Assembly (NCBI GenBank): GCA_037447655.1
Contig: JBBHKE010000071.1
Coordinates: 298,152 to 362,151, forward strand
Length of the DNA stretch: 64,000 nucleotides
DNA from: Zygnema cylindricum
Lineage: Eukaryota; Streptophyta; Zygnematophyceae; Zygnematales; Zygnemataceae
Reading direction: 5' to 3'
Shown here: one piece after another, positions 23,495-34,200 of the stretch
How positions within the stretch are numbered: the first letter of the stretch is position 1
How the letters are laid out: every line of letters starts with the position of its first letter
Translations under genes and position numbers: made by a program
The notes under the pieces: model-generated
The model's database searches: none
Told to the model about the DNA's origin: nothing
Seen by the model: only the letters and a program-made list of their open reading frames with translations

Positions 23495-24194
23495 GACCGT
23501 GGTCCATTAGGCGGTGTCAGGAAACGTCAAAAATACGTTTACTTAAGCCTTCGTTCCATTGTGTCGGGTCAGTAACCGACTTTTTTTTTTGCGTGGCACA
23601 TGTTGGTTTGCTCCACGCAAGAAAGTATTACGATCGTGCGAATCTATATAGAATCTTTGACAGCAAAGTGTGACCACATATTTGTGACTAGCGGAGGTAA
23701 AAAGTGACTTGTACGAGTTATTCGATAAAATCTGTACGGACTGACGAAACTTAAGATTTATAAAAGCGTACAAAAATGTCAGAATGGTTAGTGGATGGCA
23801 ACAGGAGCGTGAAAGAACATCCTCCGTCAAAGATTTTATCGCGATTTCCGGTGGCCTCGCACCCGCCCTGGCGTAAGACACATGGCCTATGCGACGTGTA
23901 GTTACTTGATCGCGCGTTCATCGTAGATATTTTTTAAATTTTACGCGCGGCAAAATGTTATTCGTTCAGGCTCTTAAAATTGACCTCCTTCAGGTCACTT
24001 GTTGCAAACTGAAAGGTTCGACCGATGGCGTATCCGATTCTGCATCCGACGGTATATGTTTACGCCCATAACCTTGGAGAATCAAATCGATCATTCCGTA
24101 ACTTTATTTTTCTGACAAAAAAAAATGGTACGGCACTGTAGAAACAGTACGGCTTTCAAAAACAACGGCATTTTTCCCCTAATTTACCTCACCC
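23495..24194. mobile_element. PIF/Harbinger-like MITE (family G2), tandem to G1
   Basis: Same block order as G1: GTCCATTAGGCGG, CATTGTGTCGGGTCAGTAAC, GTGACCACATATTTGT, AGAATGGTTAGTGGAT, then CCTCACCC at the end. The terminal repeats are more eroded than in G1. Confidence 0.65.
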
Positions 24195-24527
24195 TAAAAG
24201 AGTTTTTAAAAATTAATTTTTTATTTTTCTGGTTTTGTCCGGTAATTAGTAATTACATTCGTAACGAAATAAATGGTCCATCTGATTTGCCGCGGCTAAG
24301 CGAGTTTCTCAAACTTTTCACGGGCAACTTTATTTTTCCAATCTTTTAGTTCTGCCCGCTATTGCGCGTAATAAAATAACGGGTCCACCTGATTTCCCGC
24401 GGCTATCCCAATCATTGAGCTTTCCCGCGGCTGTCGGTCGTCACATTTTCAAAACAAACCCTAAAATGACCGCTTTGGTCTCCGATGGAGCGGGTTCCCT
24501 AAGGGACAAGGCGGTCATTTCAAGGTA

Positions 24528-24746
24528 CACCGTATATCACTATTACTATTATTTATATTTGTTTGCCACTGAAAAATCATTTTCTCCGGACTCGCTTTTC
24601 GAATTATGGATCTGACGGTTGCGATCGAAAGCCAAGATTTTCATCTTCCGATTGGCGGTCTCCATGTGAAAATCGGACAAGTGTGTACGGAGAAAAAATG
24701 TTTTAAGTGACGAAAAAGTTATTTACACTAATAGCGATACACGGTG
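24528..24746. mobile_element. TA-type MITE (family D1)
   Basis: About 220 bp. CACCGTATATCACTATTA at the left mirrors TAATAGCGATACACGGTG at the right, TA outside both. The centre has GACGGTTGCGATCGAAAG, shared by all family D copies. Confidence 0.8.
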
Positions 24747-24769
24747 TAGTGTCTGTAAAAAAAGCTGTC

Positions 24770-24912
24770 GTTTCTGAATTGAGTGGTACCACGTGAGCTA
24801 ATATCAGATATTGAAAATCGAAAAATAATAAATTCACACCGACCAATTTAAATTTTAAAATCTTCATTTGCATACCGTGTACTGCGTACCAGGTCATAAA
24901 ACGACAAATATT
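24770..24912. mobile_element. Family A MITE fragment
   Basis: Contains the ACGTGAGCTAATATCAGATATTG, CACACCGACCAA and TACCGTGTACTGCGTACCAGG blocks seen in the left half of A1, without terminal repeats. Confidence 0.5.
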
Positions 24913-25060
24913 AGCGCGGGAAACAACGAAGCTGAAAGGATGGCAGAAAGAGCGTTACGAAACCACTTCCGGATTTTCGGCTGGATTTTGGTGGACTCGT
25001 GTCCACCTTGTCCGAAGGTACAACAGCTGTGCAACTTTTGAGAATTCGGGTGGTACAGTA

Positions 25061-25277
25061 CACCGTGTATCGCTATTAGGGTTAAGATTTTTTTCGCCAC
25101 TTAAAACATCTTTTCTCCGAACACATTGTCCGATTTTCAATTTGAGACCGCTAATTTGAAGCTGTGAAAGTTACCTTTCAATCGCAACCGTCAGATCTAC
25201 AATCTGACAAGTGTGTACGGAGAAAAGATGTTTTAAGTGGCGGAAAAAAGCATTGACGCTAATAGCGATTCACGGTG
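25061..25277. mobile_element. TA-type MITE (family D2)
   Basis: CACCGTGTATCGCTATTAGG mirrors CTAATAGCGATTCACGGTG, TA on both sides, 217 bp. Interior blocks CGCCACTTAAAACATCTTTT and ACAAGTGTGTACGGAG. Confidence 0.85.
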
Positions 25278-25284
25278 TACAGTA

Positions 25285-26343
25285 CACCACGAATCGTAAT
25301 TAGAGTGAAGAAAAAATTAGAGTAAAAGAACAAAAAAAAACTATTAGAGTTATGAATGCTAATTTGTGTGATAGAACTTTTTCACAAGAGGAAGTTTACT
25401 CTAATTTATTTAAGTACTCTATATTGGGGTATGTCGGCATTAATTATCCGCGCTATAGTTATGAACTCTAAATAGAGTAGACGTACAGAATCTGTCAGTC
25501 CGTATAGTTTGACGTCATTATGACTATAATACTATTTGTCGCGCTGAATGTCAGTTAATGTTCACAATGACGACGATTCTGTCGACGGACGAGAGTTATG
25601 CGAACGGCTTTTTTTCGATGTGATTGATATTTTTGTTTAGTGCGATTTCACGTGCGAGCGCGATTCTATTAAATCATTATTTGTAACTTTTTACTTATAA
25701 AAGTACAAATTTGCACGGTCGGATGTCGTCCGTACTCCACACCACGAATCGTAATTAGAGTACATAACGCTAATTCGGTCGGCTCGAAATTTCGACTCTA
25801 TCACGTTAAATAGAGTAAATGATTCTAATTTTTTCATTATTCTATTTTATGTAAGGTTAATTAGCGTAAAATATTATAATATAGGGTCGTTTTAAATAGT
25901 GTGGAGTACAAACGACATCCGACCGTGCAAATTTGTACTTTTATTAGTAAAAAGGTACAAATAATGATTCAATAGAATCACGCTCGCACGTGAAATCGCA
26001 CTAAACAAAAAATCAATCACATAAAAAAAAGCCGTTAGCATAACTCTCGTCCGTCGACAACATCGTCGTCAGTGTGAACATAAACTGACATTCAGCGCGA
26101 CAAATAGTACTAATGTCATAATGACGTCAAAACTATACGGACTGACAGATTTTGTACGTGTATTAGTGTTTATATTTTCAGCGTGGATAATTATTGCAGA
26201 CATAACCCAATATTGAGTAATAAATTAGAGTAAACTTCCTCTGTGAAAAAGTTCTAACACATAAATTAGAGTTAATTACTCTAATTGTTTTTTTTTGTTT
26301 TTTTACTCTAATTTTGTCATTACTCTAATTACGATTCGCGGTG
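25285..26343. mobile_element. Composite family C element with long foldback arms
   Basis: A full family C unit (25740-26343, CACCACGAATCGTAATTAG to CTAATTACGATTCGCGGTG) is preceded by an inverted copy of its own right half (25285-25739). This produces arms of about 450 bp around a 160-bp loop, with three copies of the terminal repeat. Landmarks pair across the loop, for example CACGTGCGAGCGCGATTCTA with AGAATCACGCTCGCACGTG. Confidence 0.8.
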
Positions 26344-26640
26344 TGCTATACTGTAGACCATCTTGACACGTACCCCTATCATCCACGTGTTATGATTCTA
26401 CACGTTATGAAATTGACTATTCAACTCCCCGAGGTCCGTAACCAAATAGTAAAATACAGAACCCGATGGAAAGAGTGTTCGCGGATGAATACCGAAAGAA
26501 TAATCCAACGGTCATTGTTGCCTTTCGTACCGTCAGAGAATCCTGGTCAAATCCTCTGTAATGCTGTTTGACTTTTGATAATAAAAACAAAAAAAGCGGT
26601 ACGGTTTCATACGAAAAGATACTGATGTCTTTCAACGACC
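26344..26640. mobile_element. Family A MITE right-half fragment
   Basis: TCCAACGGTCATTGTTG, CAAATCCTCTGTAATGCTGT and GATAATAAAAACAAA follow the right half of A1 (12565-12660). A 76-residue ORF here is incidental. Confidence 0.5.
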
Positions 26641-26993
26641 TCACCGAACGCCCACACTACATTGTGAATTATCGTACATCGCGACCACTAAAAAAAAATG
26701 TTAAAAGTTTAAAGTTTAAAACCCTAATTATGTCCCGGTACTTTTTGCCTACTGACCGCCCGGGTACCTTGCATCTTAGGGTTATATGTTTAGGGTATTT
26801 TTGCTGGTTGTGATTTTTTCATATAAAAAAAAGCACTTAAGGAAAAAAAACCTAAACATACTTGTAGACACGACGTCCACGCGGCGCGACGCGTCGTAAA
26901 ACGGAATGAAAGGGGGGCGACGTGGACGCGTGAACCGCCTCCACTCACCACTCGCACCATTTGTCCGTAGCGCGAAACATGCAAGATACAGTA

Positions 26994-27210
26994 CACCGTG
27001 AATCGCTATTAGCGTCAACGTTTTTTCCGCCACTTAAAACATTTTTTATCCGTACACACTTGTCGGATTGTGGATATGACGGTTGCGATTGAAAGGTATC
27101 CTTCTCAGCTTCCGATTGGCGGTCTCAAATTTAAAATCCAACAAGTGTGTACGGATTAAAGACGTTTTAAGTGGCGAAAAAAACGTTGACGCTAATAGCG
27201 ATTCAAGGTG
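26994..27210. mobile_element. TA-type MITE (family D3)
   Basis: CACCGTGAATCGCTATTAGCG mirrors CGCTAATAGCGATTCAAGGTG with TA on both sides, 217 bp, the best preserved D copy. Confidence 0.85.
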
Positions 27211-27214
27211 TACT

Positions 27215-28028
27215 GTACTTCAGTCATACTTTTTTTATCCTTAAGTCCTTAATTCTATAGCAATACGAAATTGCCTAACGAATAAAGGAATCAAACGATC
27301 CTGGCAACCTTTTCCCGCATAACTGACGGTCCTTGTCCGTGTCAGTTCAAGTTCCTGCTCGAACCAATCAACAGCTTCCACCGAGTCAACAGGCTCCACA
27401 AACGAAGCACCTAAAAGCAAACAGTTCTAACAGTCCAGATATACCTTACGCGGCATGAAAGCACTACACCGCCAATCGCTATTAGCGTTGTGTACGCTAA
27501 TCACGTCCCGCTTTTTTGTTTTTTTCTCAAACATAATTATCCACACTAATTTTTTAAAAAACCCTAATTCCTAATTAGAGTAATCGATTTCTTCGAAAAT
27601 TTTCAAACTCCCAATCAGCGTAAACCACGCTAATTATTCCTATACGCTAAAGAAACTTCTACGCTAATAGCGATTGGCGGTGTACCGTCATTCTGACAAA
27701 ATATGTCGTCTAGTGGAATCCAGCCAGCCACGCTGTACATATTCGAAAACCTCCAAAGGGCTAAAAAATGTATTCCTTTAACGCACCACCGACAAATGCT
27801 ACCGTACACGCGTCAATATCACAGCTCTTATTTCCCGTCTTCCCTTCCGCTTCGGATTTTCCGTCACTCGCTCTCTCTCTTCTTCTCAACCTTTGACACA
27901 CCTCCCCCTCTCCCCCTCCCCCCCCCTCTTCCCTTCTCTCCCTTTTTCCTCACCCTCCCCTCAACTCATTCATTCCCTCCCATTGCATTGTCAAATTCGG
28001 CGAATCACGCGTCTTTCTCATCCCTCCA
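27215..28028 (+). promoter_or_regulatory. Upstream region and 5' leader of the ascorbate oxidase gene
   Basis: The last 180 bases before the ATG are strongly pyrimidine-rich (CTCTCTCTTC, CCCCCTCTCC), typical of a plant 5' leader. No clear TATA box was found. A family E MITE sits inside. The non-MITE part is related to 44480-45030 downstream of the gene, so this region was duplicated. Confidence 0.5.
27467..27682. mobile_element. TA-type MITE (family E2) in the ascorbate oxidase upstream region
   Basis: CACCGCCAATCGCTATTAGCG mirrors CGCTAATAGCGATTGGCGGTG, TA outside both. The related sequence near 44755 lacks the insert and reads AATCTACACCATATTC. Confidence 0.85.
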
Positions 28029-28273
28029 ATGGCGTTCGAGCGCTTGGCTCTGCTGCTCCTATTGGCGGCTGCCACGTGGCCGCGTGCATCGTACGGCGCC
28101 ACACACTACTTCGAGTGGAACATCACGTGGGCGAAGGTGGCGCCGAATTGTGTCACGAAGACGGTCGCCACAATCAACGGCGCGTATCCCGGGCCGCCGG
28201 TGGAGGTGACCACCGGAGACAGGGTTGTGGCCAAAGTGTGCAGCAACATCTTCTTCCCCGTGGCGATTCACTG
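28029..28273 (+). CDS. Ascorbate oxidase exon 1
   Basis: Starts at the first ATG after the pyrimidine-rich leader. Encodes a hydrophobic signal (LALLLLLAAATWP), then HYFEWNITWAKVAPNC, typical of the first cupredoxin domain. It ends inside the Trp codon of HWHG before GTAAGT. It is more GC-rich than the later exons. Confidence 0.85.
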
Positions 28274-31200
28274 GTAAGTCTCTCTCTCTCTCGCACTCTC
28301 TCTCTCTCTCTCTCGTTCTCCCTCTCCCTCTCCCTCTCTCTCCCTCTCTCTCTCTCTCTCTCCCTCTCTCCCTCTCCCTCTCCCTCTCCCTCTCCCTCTC
28401 CCTCTCCCTCTCCCTCTCCCTCTCCTCTCCCTCTCCCTCTCCCTCTCCCTCTCCCTCTCCCTCTCCCTCTCCCTCTCCCTCTCCCTCTCCCTCTCCCTCT
28501 CTCTCTCCCTCTCCCTCTCCCTCTCCCTCTCCCTCTCCCTCTTCCTGAGTCGTAGAAATTGTGGCCATCAAACTTCTAGATGTTAATTGAAGTGGCATGG
28601 TAGGCCCATAACATTTCAGAGGAGTGGTTAAAGGAACTTGTTAGAGGAAGGGTGTTTGAAGACATGAAAACACACGCATGAATTTGTTTCAGAATGCATT
28701 TGATAATTGAAAAGGTAATTTGGGATCTTTTCTCATTGAAGGGATTGTTTTGTACAAAGTCTTCCAATACTTGAAGCATACGTTTTTAAGTACATTGTAC
28801 TTGAGAAATTTGCGTATTGCTAGCCGGTAAACTACAAAGGTTTTTGAAACCTAATTGATTTTAATTGATCTAATATGTTCAAGAGGAAAAAAAAAATTAT
28901 GTACACGTGAATAGACACGAAGAATGGCATTTAACAAAATAGACTTAAGTGAGGAACGTTGAAATTCTAGTGATATGCGCAATTAACAGTCGTAAAACTT
29001 TAAGAGAAACTATCAAAGAGAAACGATAACGCTAAATGACCCTTAACCGTCCCTCCCTCCCTCCCTCCCTCCCTATTTGCTTCTCCCAGGCACGGTCTTC
29101 ACTTCAAAAAGCAGCAATGGTACGATGGACCGGCCTTTGGAGCGCAATGTCCCATTGAGGTAGTGTGGGATTTATAGTATATGGAATGCACTTTGGTTAT
29201 AAGAAACGTACTTCTGGTTGTACGATAGAAATGTACTTTTTGACTACATAAAGTTTATCGGGTGCATGAAATGTACGTTTTTTAAATTGTTATTTTTAGT
29301 GTCAATTCTATTCTCGGATGGGATGCGTGGAACTGATTCACATGAGAGGATTCAAAAAGAAATGAATAGATGACGAAGTGTTAAGAGATGTATTGTTGTT
29401 TTAACTTAAAGTATTGTCATTCTTATGTCTTTCATAATACGAAAGTTTCGAGTATTGGTTTTTTTTTTCATTTGAATGGAAGGTGAAAAGTGAAAGAAAA
29501 TTCGCCGTAATTTCATTTCTTTTTTTCCCATCTTTTACCAACAACGGGAAGTTATGTTCAAAAACTTTTTTTACAACATTGTTCTTGATTTACTTTTATA
29601 TATATTTTTGTGTTTTTTTGTCCAATTATTTTTTCAAACATCAGCAAAATGAGTGTTTCACATATAACTTCACAGTTCCAGACCAACACGGAACATATTG
29701 GTATCACGGTCACATAGATCTTTTGAGAGCCTCAGTGTACGGACCACTTATTATTCATCCCAAAAAGGACGCAATTGTACCTTTTGAGAAACCAGAAGGA
29801 GAAAGTTATGTTCTTCTAAACGATTGGTACAATAAGTAAGAAATCTGATCAGATATGTGTCATGGATGGAGCTTTTTTTTTTCTTGTTTTGTTAAACTAT
29901 TACTTTGGATAAAATAAATTGTTGATGAACGTCAAATTTAAAACGTTTTAAGGTGTTTTAAAACCTTTAAAGATGTTTGAAATCATGACTGTCAATTACT
30001 TTTCCTGAGTATTAGATTTTTGGTTCTTTTTGTAGTTTTATGCATGTTTAGTTTGCCAATTTTATTTTTGAATCTTTAATTTTAAAGGTTAAAGTCAACT
30101 TCTATTCCATCTTCATTATTGCCGTTTTTGGCCTTATGTAACCCTCGAGGAAGCATTTCCTAACACTTATTATCCTCTTATGTCAAGACTCGACTTTGAT
30201 TTCAAATTATTTAATTTTTATTTAAAGCTAGTTTCCTCAAATTTTATGACTTACCTCTTTTTTCTTGTCTTGTTTCTTATATTTATATCATTTTTCAGAT
30301 ACAATGGTGATCTTCTTAAGGGACTTCACTCCAAATCATTGGATTTTATCTACCGGATGGTTTACTTGTGAATGGCCGAGGCTTATCTTGGTGTAAAAAT
30401 GTGAGTATAATTTATTTTATCTGTAACTTTGACTTTTCAACTTTTGACTGCCCAACTATCTTAAAGTGACAATCACTCTTCTTGACAAATGTCAATATCT
30501 TAAATTAAGCCAAAAATCGGTGCAAGAATGATAAGTTTTTATAGTTCCGATGTTTTTTTGAACTTTTATATTACATACTTATCCCTCCTCCCTCACTTTC
30601 TCCGCCCCACCTGAAACAGATCCTCTACCTCTCTCTTCCTCTCCTTCTCTCTCCCTCTCCCCCTCACCTAATACAGATTCTTTCCGGCATTTGCATGCTC
30701 GGTGTCGGCCCAAGCGTTCGAGATTTTTGAGTGTTTTATAAAATTTGAATGGTCTTAGTTTTTCATTAAAGCTTTTGCCGAATGTTTCCGATGTTTCAAA
30801 TTATAAGAGTTAATCCTACTCTTGTAGAAGTTTTATTTTTATTTTTTAGGGTTTTTTAAGGTTGATCCTCTGTATTCAATCTAGTTGTTTGTTGATATAT
30901 TTTATGGTTGATTACTATTTTTCCTACAGTACTTTTGCCCCTATGAAGGAAAAACATGGAAATGCGGAAAATGTGACAGAAGACATCCTCACTGCAATCC
31001 TCTCACAACATATATTGTGAAGCCGGGGAAAAAGTACCGTTTCCGAATCGTAAATGTTGGACTCTGGGCTCAAATGAACTTCGCCATCGAGGTAAAATTG
31101 TTGAAATTGAAGTCTGTAAATGTTTGAGAATATAAGTTTATTCGTAAAGGGATCAGATGATGAATATGGGAAAAGAAACTGAAAGGATCGATAAAAATTC

Positions 31201-34200
31201 TGAGCTCACTTACAAACAATTATAGCAAACAATTATAGCAGCAGAAGAATTCAGAATGTAAAACATTAAATCAACATTGAATATACATTTTGAAAATTTC
31301 TCATATTAATAAAAATCCGAAATTACAAATTTTGCTCCTCTATCTCCTTGTCTCTACTCCTTGTATTCCTTACTTAATTGATTAACACACATTCATGGTG
31401 TCCCTTAAATACAATACCTGCCATGGCGTGACACGTGTGAGCGTGCGCCGCCAAGAAGCCTCTAGAAATCTGCCACCTGTCCGCAGATTAGACTAGAACA
31501 CTCTAAATTTCACTAATGACTGAAACATTGCAAAAGGACAAGCTAAGACGAAAGTACTAGACAAAACTAGAAGTACTATCGTACTAAACTAGACGTACGA
31601 AAGTTCTAGACGCGAGACGAAACGACAAATGTTTCGCGGAACATATAGAACTATATCGAAACGTACGTTTGAGTACTTTCAGTAAATTCTAGAAAGTACA
31701 GTTTTTCTTTTGCGAAATCGGGCTGATTCTGCGTGCGTACGATTCTTTCAATGAATTGTAACATTCCCCCTCTTCATTGAAGAATCGTCTACGTCACAAC
31801 AACCCTAGTTTAGGTCTTCCTCTTAAAAGCACATCAAACGTCGCCGCCTTAGTAAGCATATCGGCAGCTTCCTCAAGTGTCGATACATACAAAAATTCCA
31901 CTTTAGCTGCAACCAAATCTCGTACAAAATGCCATTGAATCCGTATATGTTTAGTGCGTTTTGAAAAACGGGATTTTTCACAAGTGCCATCGAATTCATA
32001 CTATCCGTAAAAATTTGTAAGCATCCAATCGAAAATCCAAGTTCGCTTAACATTTCTTTTATCCATATAGATGCTTTGCTTGCGTGGCACGCCGCCATAT
32101 ACTCGGCCTCCGTTGATCTTAGTGCCACGGTTGGTTGCAAACGTGAACTCCACGAAATCGCCGCTCCACCAAACACGAATGCGCATCCGGACGTTGATTT
32201 TCCCGAATCGAAATCTCCGCCCCAATCGGCGTCGCAATATCCGACGCATTCCAACGATTCACTTTTAGATTTGAATACAAGACCGATATTGATAGTACCC
32301 GCCAAGTATCGAAATATACGCTTGACGGCCTCCCAATGCGATTTCTTAGGCGCTTGAGAATATCGACTTACAATTGAAACGGCCGCCAAAATATCGGGCC
32401 GCGTACCTACACTTAGGTACATTAAACTTCCAATCGCTTCGCGGTACGGTACATCTACCGTCGCTTCTTCCTCAAACTTTCGCAATTGACTTTTTGCATC
32501 CATAGGCGTCGAAATTGGTTTTGCGTCAAGCATAAAAAACCGAGTAAATACCTCAATATTGTGCCTGACTTAACTTTATATCCCCGTTCTCATTACGAAT
32601 CACTTCAATTCCCAAAATATATTTTACTTTGCCAAGATCTGTGACTTTGAAATGTTGTCGTAAGTACGCTTTCAATTCGCGTATATGTTCCAAACTATTC
32701 GACGTCATCAAGAAATCATCGACGTAAACCGAAAATATAATTTGATCTTTTCCTTGTCCTTTTACGTACACTCCATAATCCGAAATCGTACGTGTGAAAC
32801 CAAAGTCTAAAAGAACTTTGTGTAGGCGTAGATACCAAGTGCGAGGGGCTTGCTTCAACTCGTAAAGCGATTTGCGAAGACGCCATACCATTCCTTCCCG
32901 TGACGTCACGCCTTCAAGTATCTTCATGTAAACCTCTTCTTCTAACTCTCCGTTCAAAAACGTGGGCTCCACGTCCATTTGATGAACGTGTTTCTTCTTT
33001 TCTGCGGCAATCGCCATAATCATCCTTAAAGAGTCGAATTTCACAACGGGAGCATATGTCTCCGTGTAATCAACCCCTTCTCTTTGCTGAAATCCTATGC
33101 ATACAAGTCCAGCCTTATATTTTACCACTTCACCCGATGCACCAGTTTTAGTTTTGAAGACCCATTTCGCGTCAATTGCCTTCTTTCCTTCCGGTAATTT
33201 TACTTCCTCAAATGTCCGATTTTCCACAATTGACTTATACTCCTTTTCCCATGCCGGCTTCCACTTCGTTTCCCAATCTCACGAGTTTCTCGCCTCCGCG
33301 TATGATTGAGGATCGCCGGCCAAATTCTCGCACATTAATTGCTATAAAAGGAATTCCGTCTCCTTCGCATCGGAGACGAAATAATGGGAATTCTCTCCAC
33401 CAATTTTGTCATAAGAAAGCCGAGTTGGTTCATTTCCTCTATTCTCTCGAGTACTCCGTCTAAGGACCGAAACTTTTTCTACAATTTTCTCCTCCTTGTC
33501 CACATTCGGTAAACTTGATTTTGAGCTCGAAGTTTTTTGACTTTCCGTCGACATTTTGGAATTACGACTCACATTACTTCGAACATCAATGTCAATGTCC
33601 AATTTCTCCGAATGCGAATCAACATTTGATTTTCCCTTCTTGATGTTTTCAATGGATTCAGGCTCCTCTTCCGAATCTGAGTCTTCAATTTCCGGGAAAT
33701 TTGTAACATCGTCTACCTCATAGAAATCAAGATTCTTCTTCAATTCCGCCGATTTCTCAATAACCGATTTTAAGTCTTTATGAAAATTAATATTTCGGGA
33801 TTCTTCCACAATACGACGAATTGGATCGAATACACAATAAAGATTTCCTTTCATACTATAGCCCACGAAAATTCCGGGCCAACTTCTCGCCGCAAATTTT
33901 CCTTTCTTTTTCACTTGATCCACATTAACCCGTAGCACGACATCCCCGAATTCGAAGATGATGGAGAGCGGGTTTGCGCCCATAAAGTAATTCGAATGGT
34001 GTTTTATCACCGGAAACCGAAGTAATTCTCTCATTACAAATGTAATTGGCCGTGAGGATGGCATCTCCCCATAATGAGATACTTTGACCGGCCGAATGCA
34101 CCATCTCCCTCGCCATTTCTTGTAATGTCCTATTCTTCCTTTCGGCAACTCCTTTTGATTCGTGAGAATAAGGTGAAGTGAATTGTTGGGTAATTCCTTT

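Noticed and set aside
28059-28598. Long ORFs over intron 1 of ascorbate oxidase
   Set aside because: Hexanucleotide repeat translation; the real exon ends at 28273.
30299-30400. Alternative splicing that would rescue ascorbate oxidase exon 4
   Set aside because: The second frame has a TGA near the exon start, and the only internal AG acceptor gives a third frame with a stop at its end.
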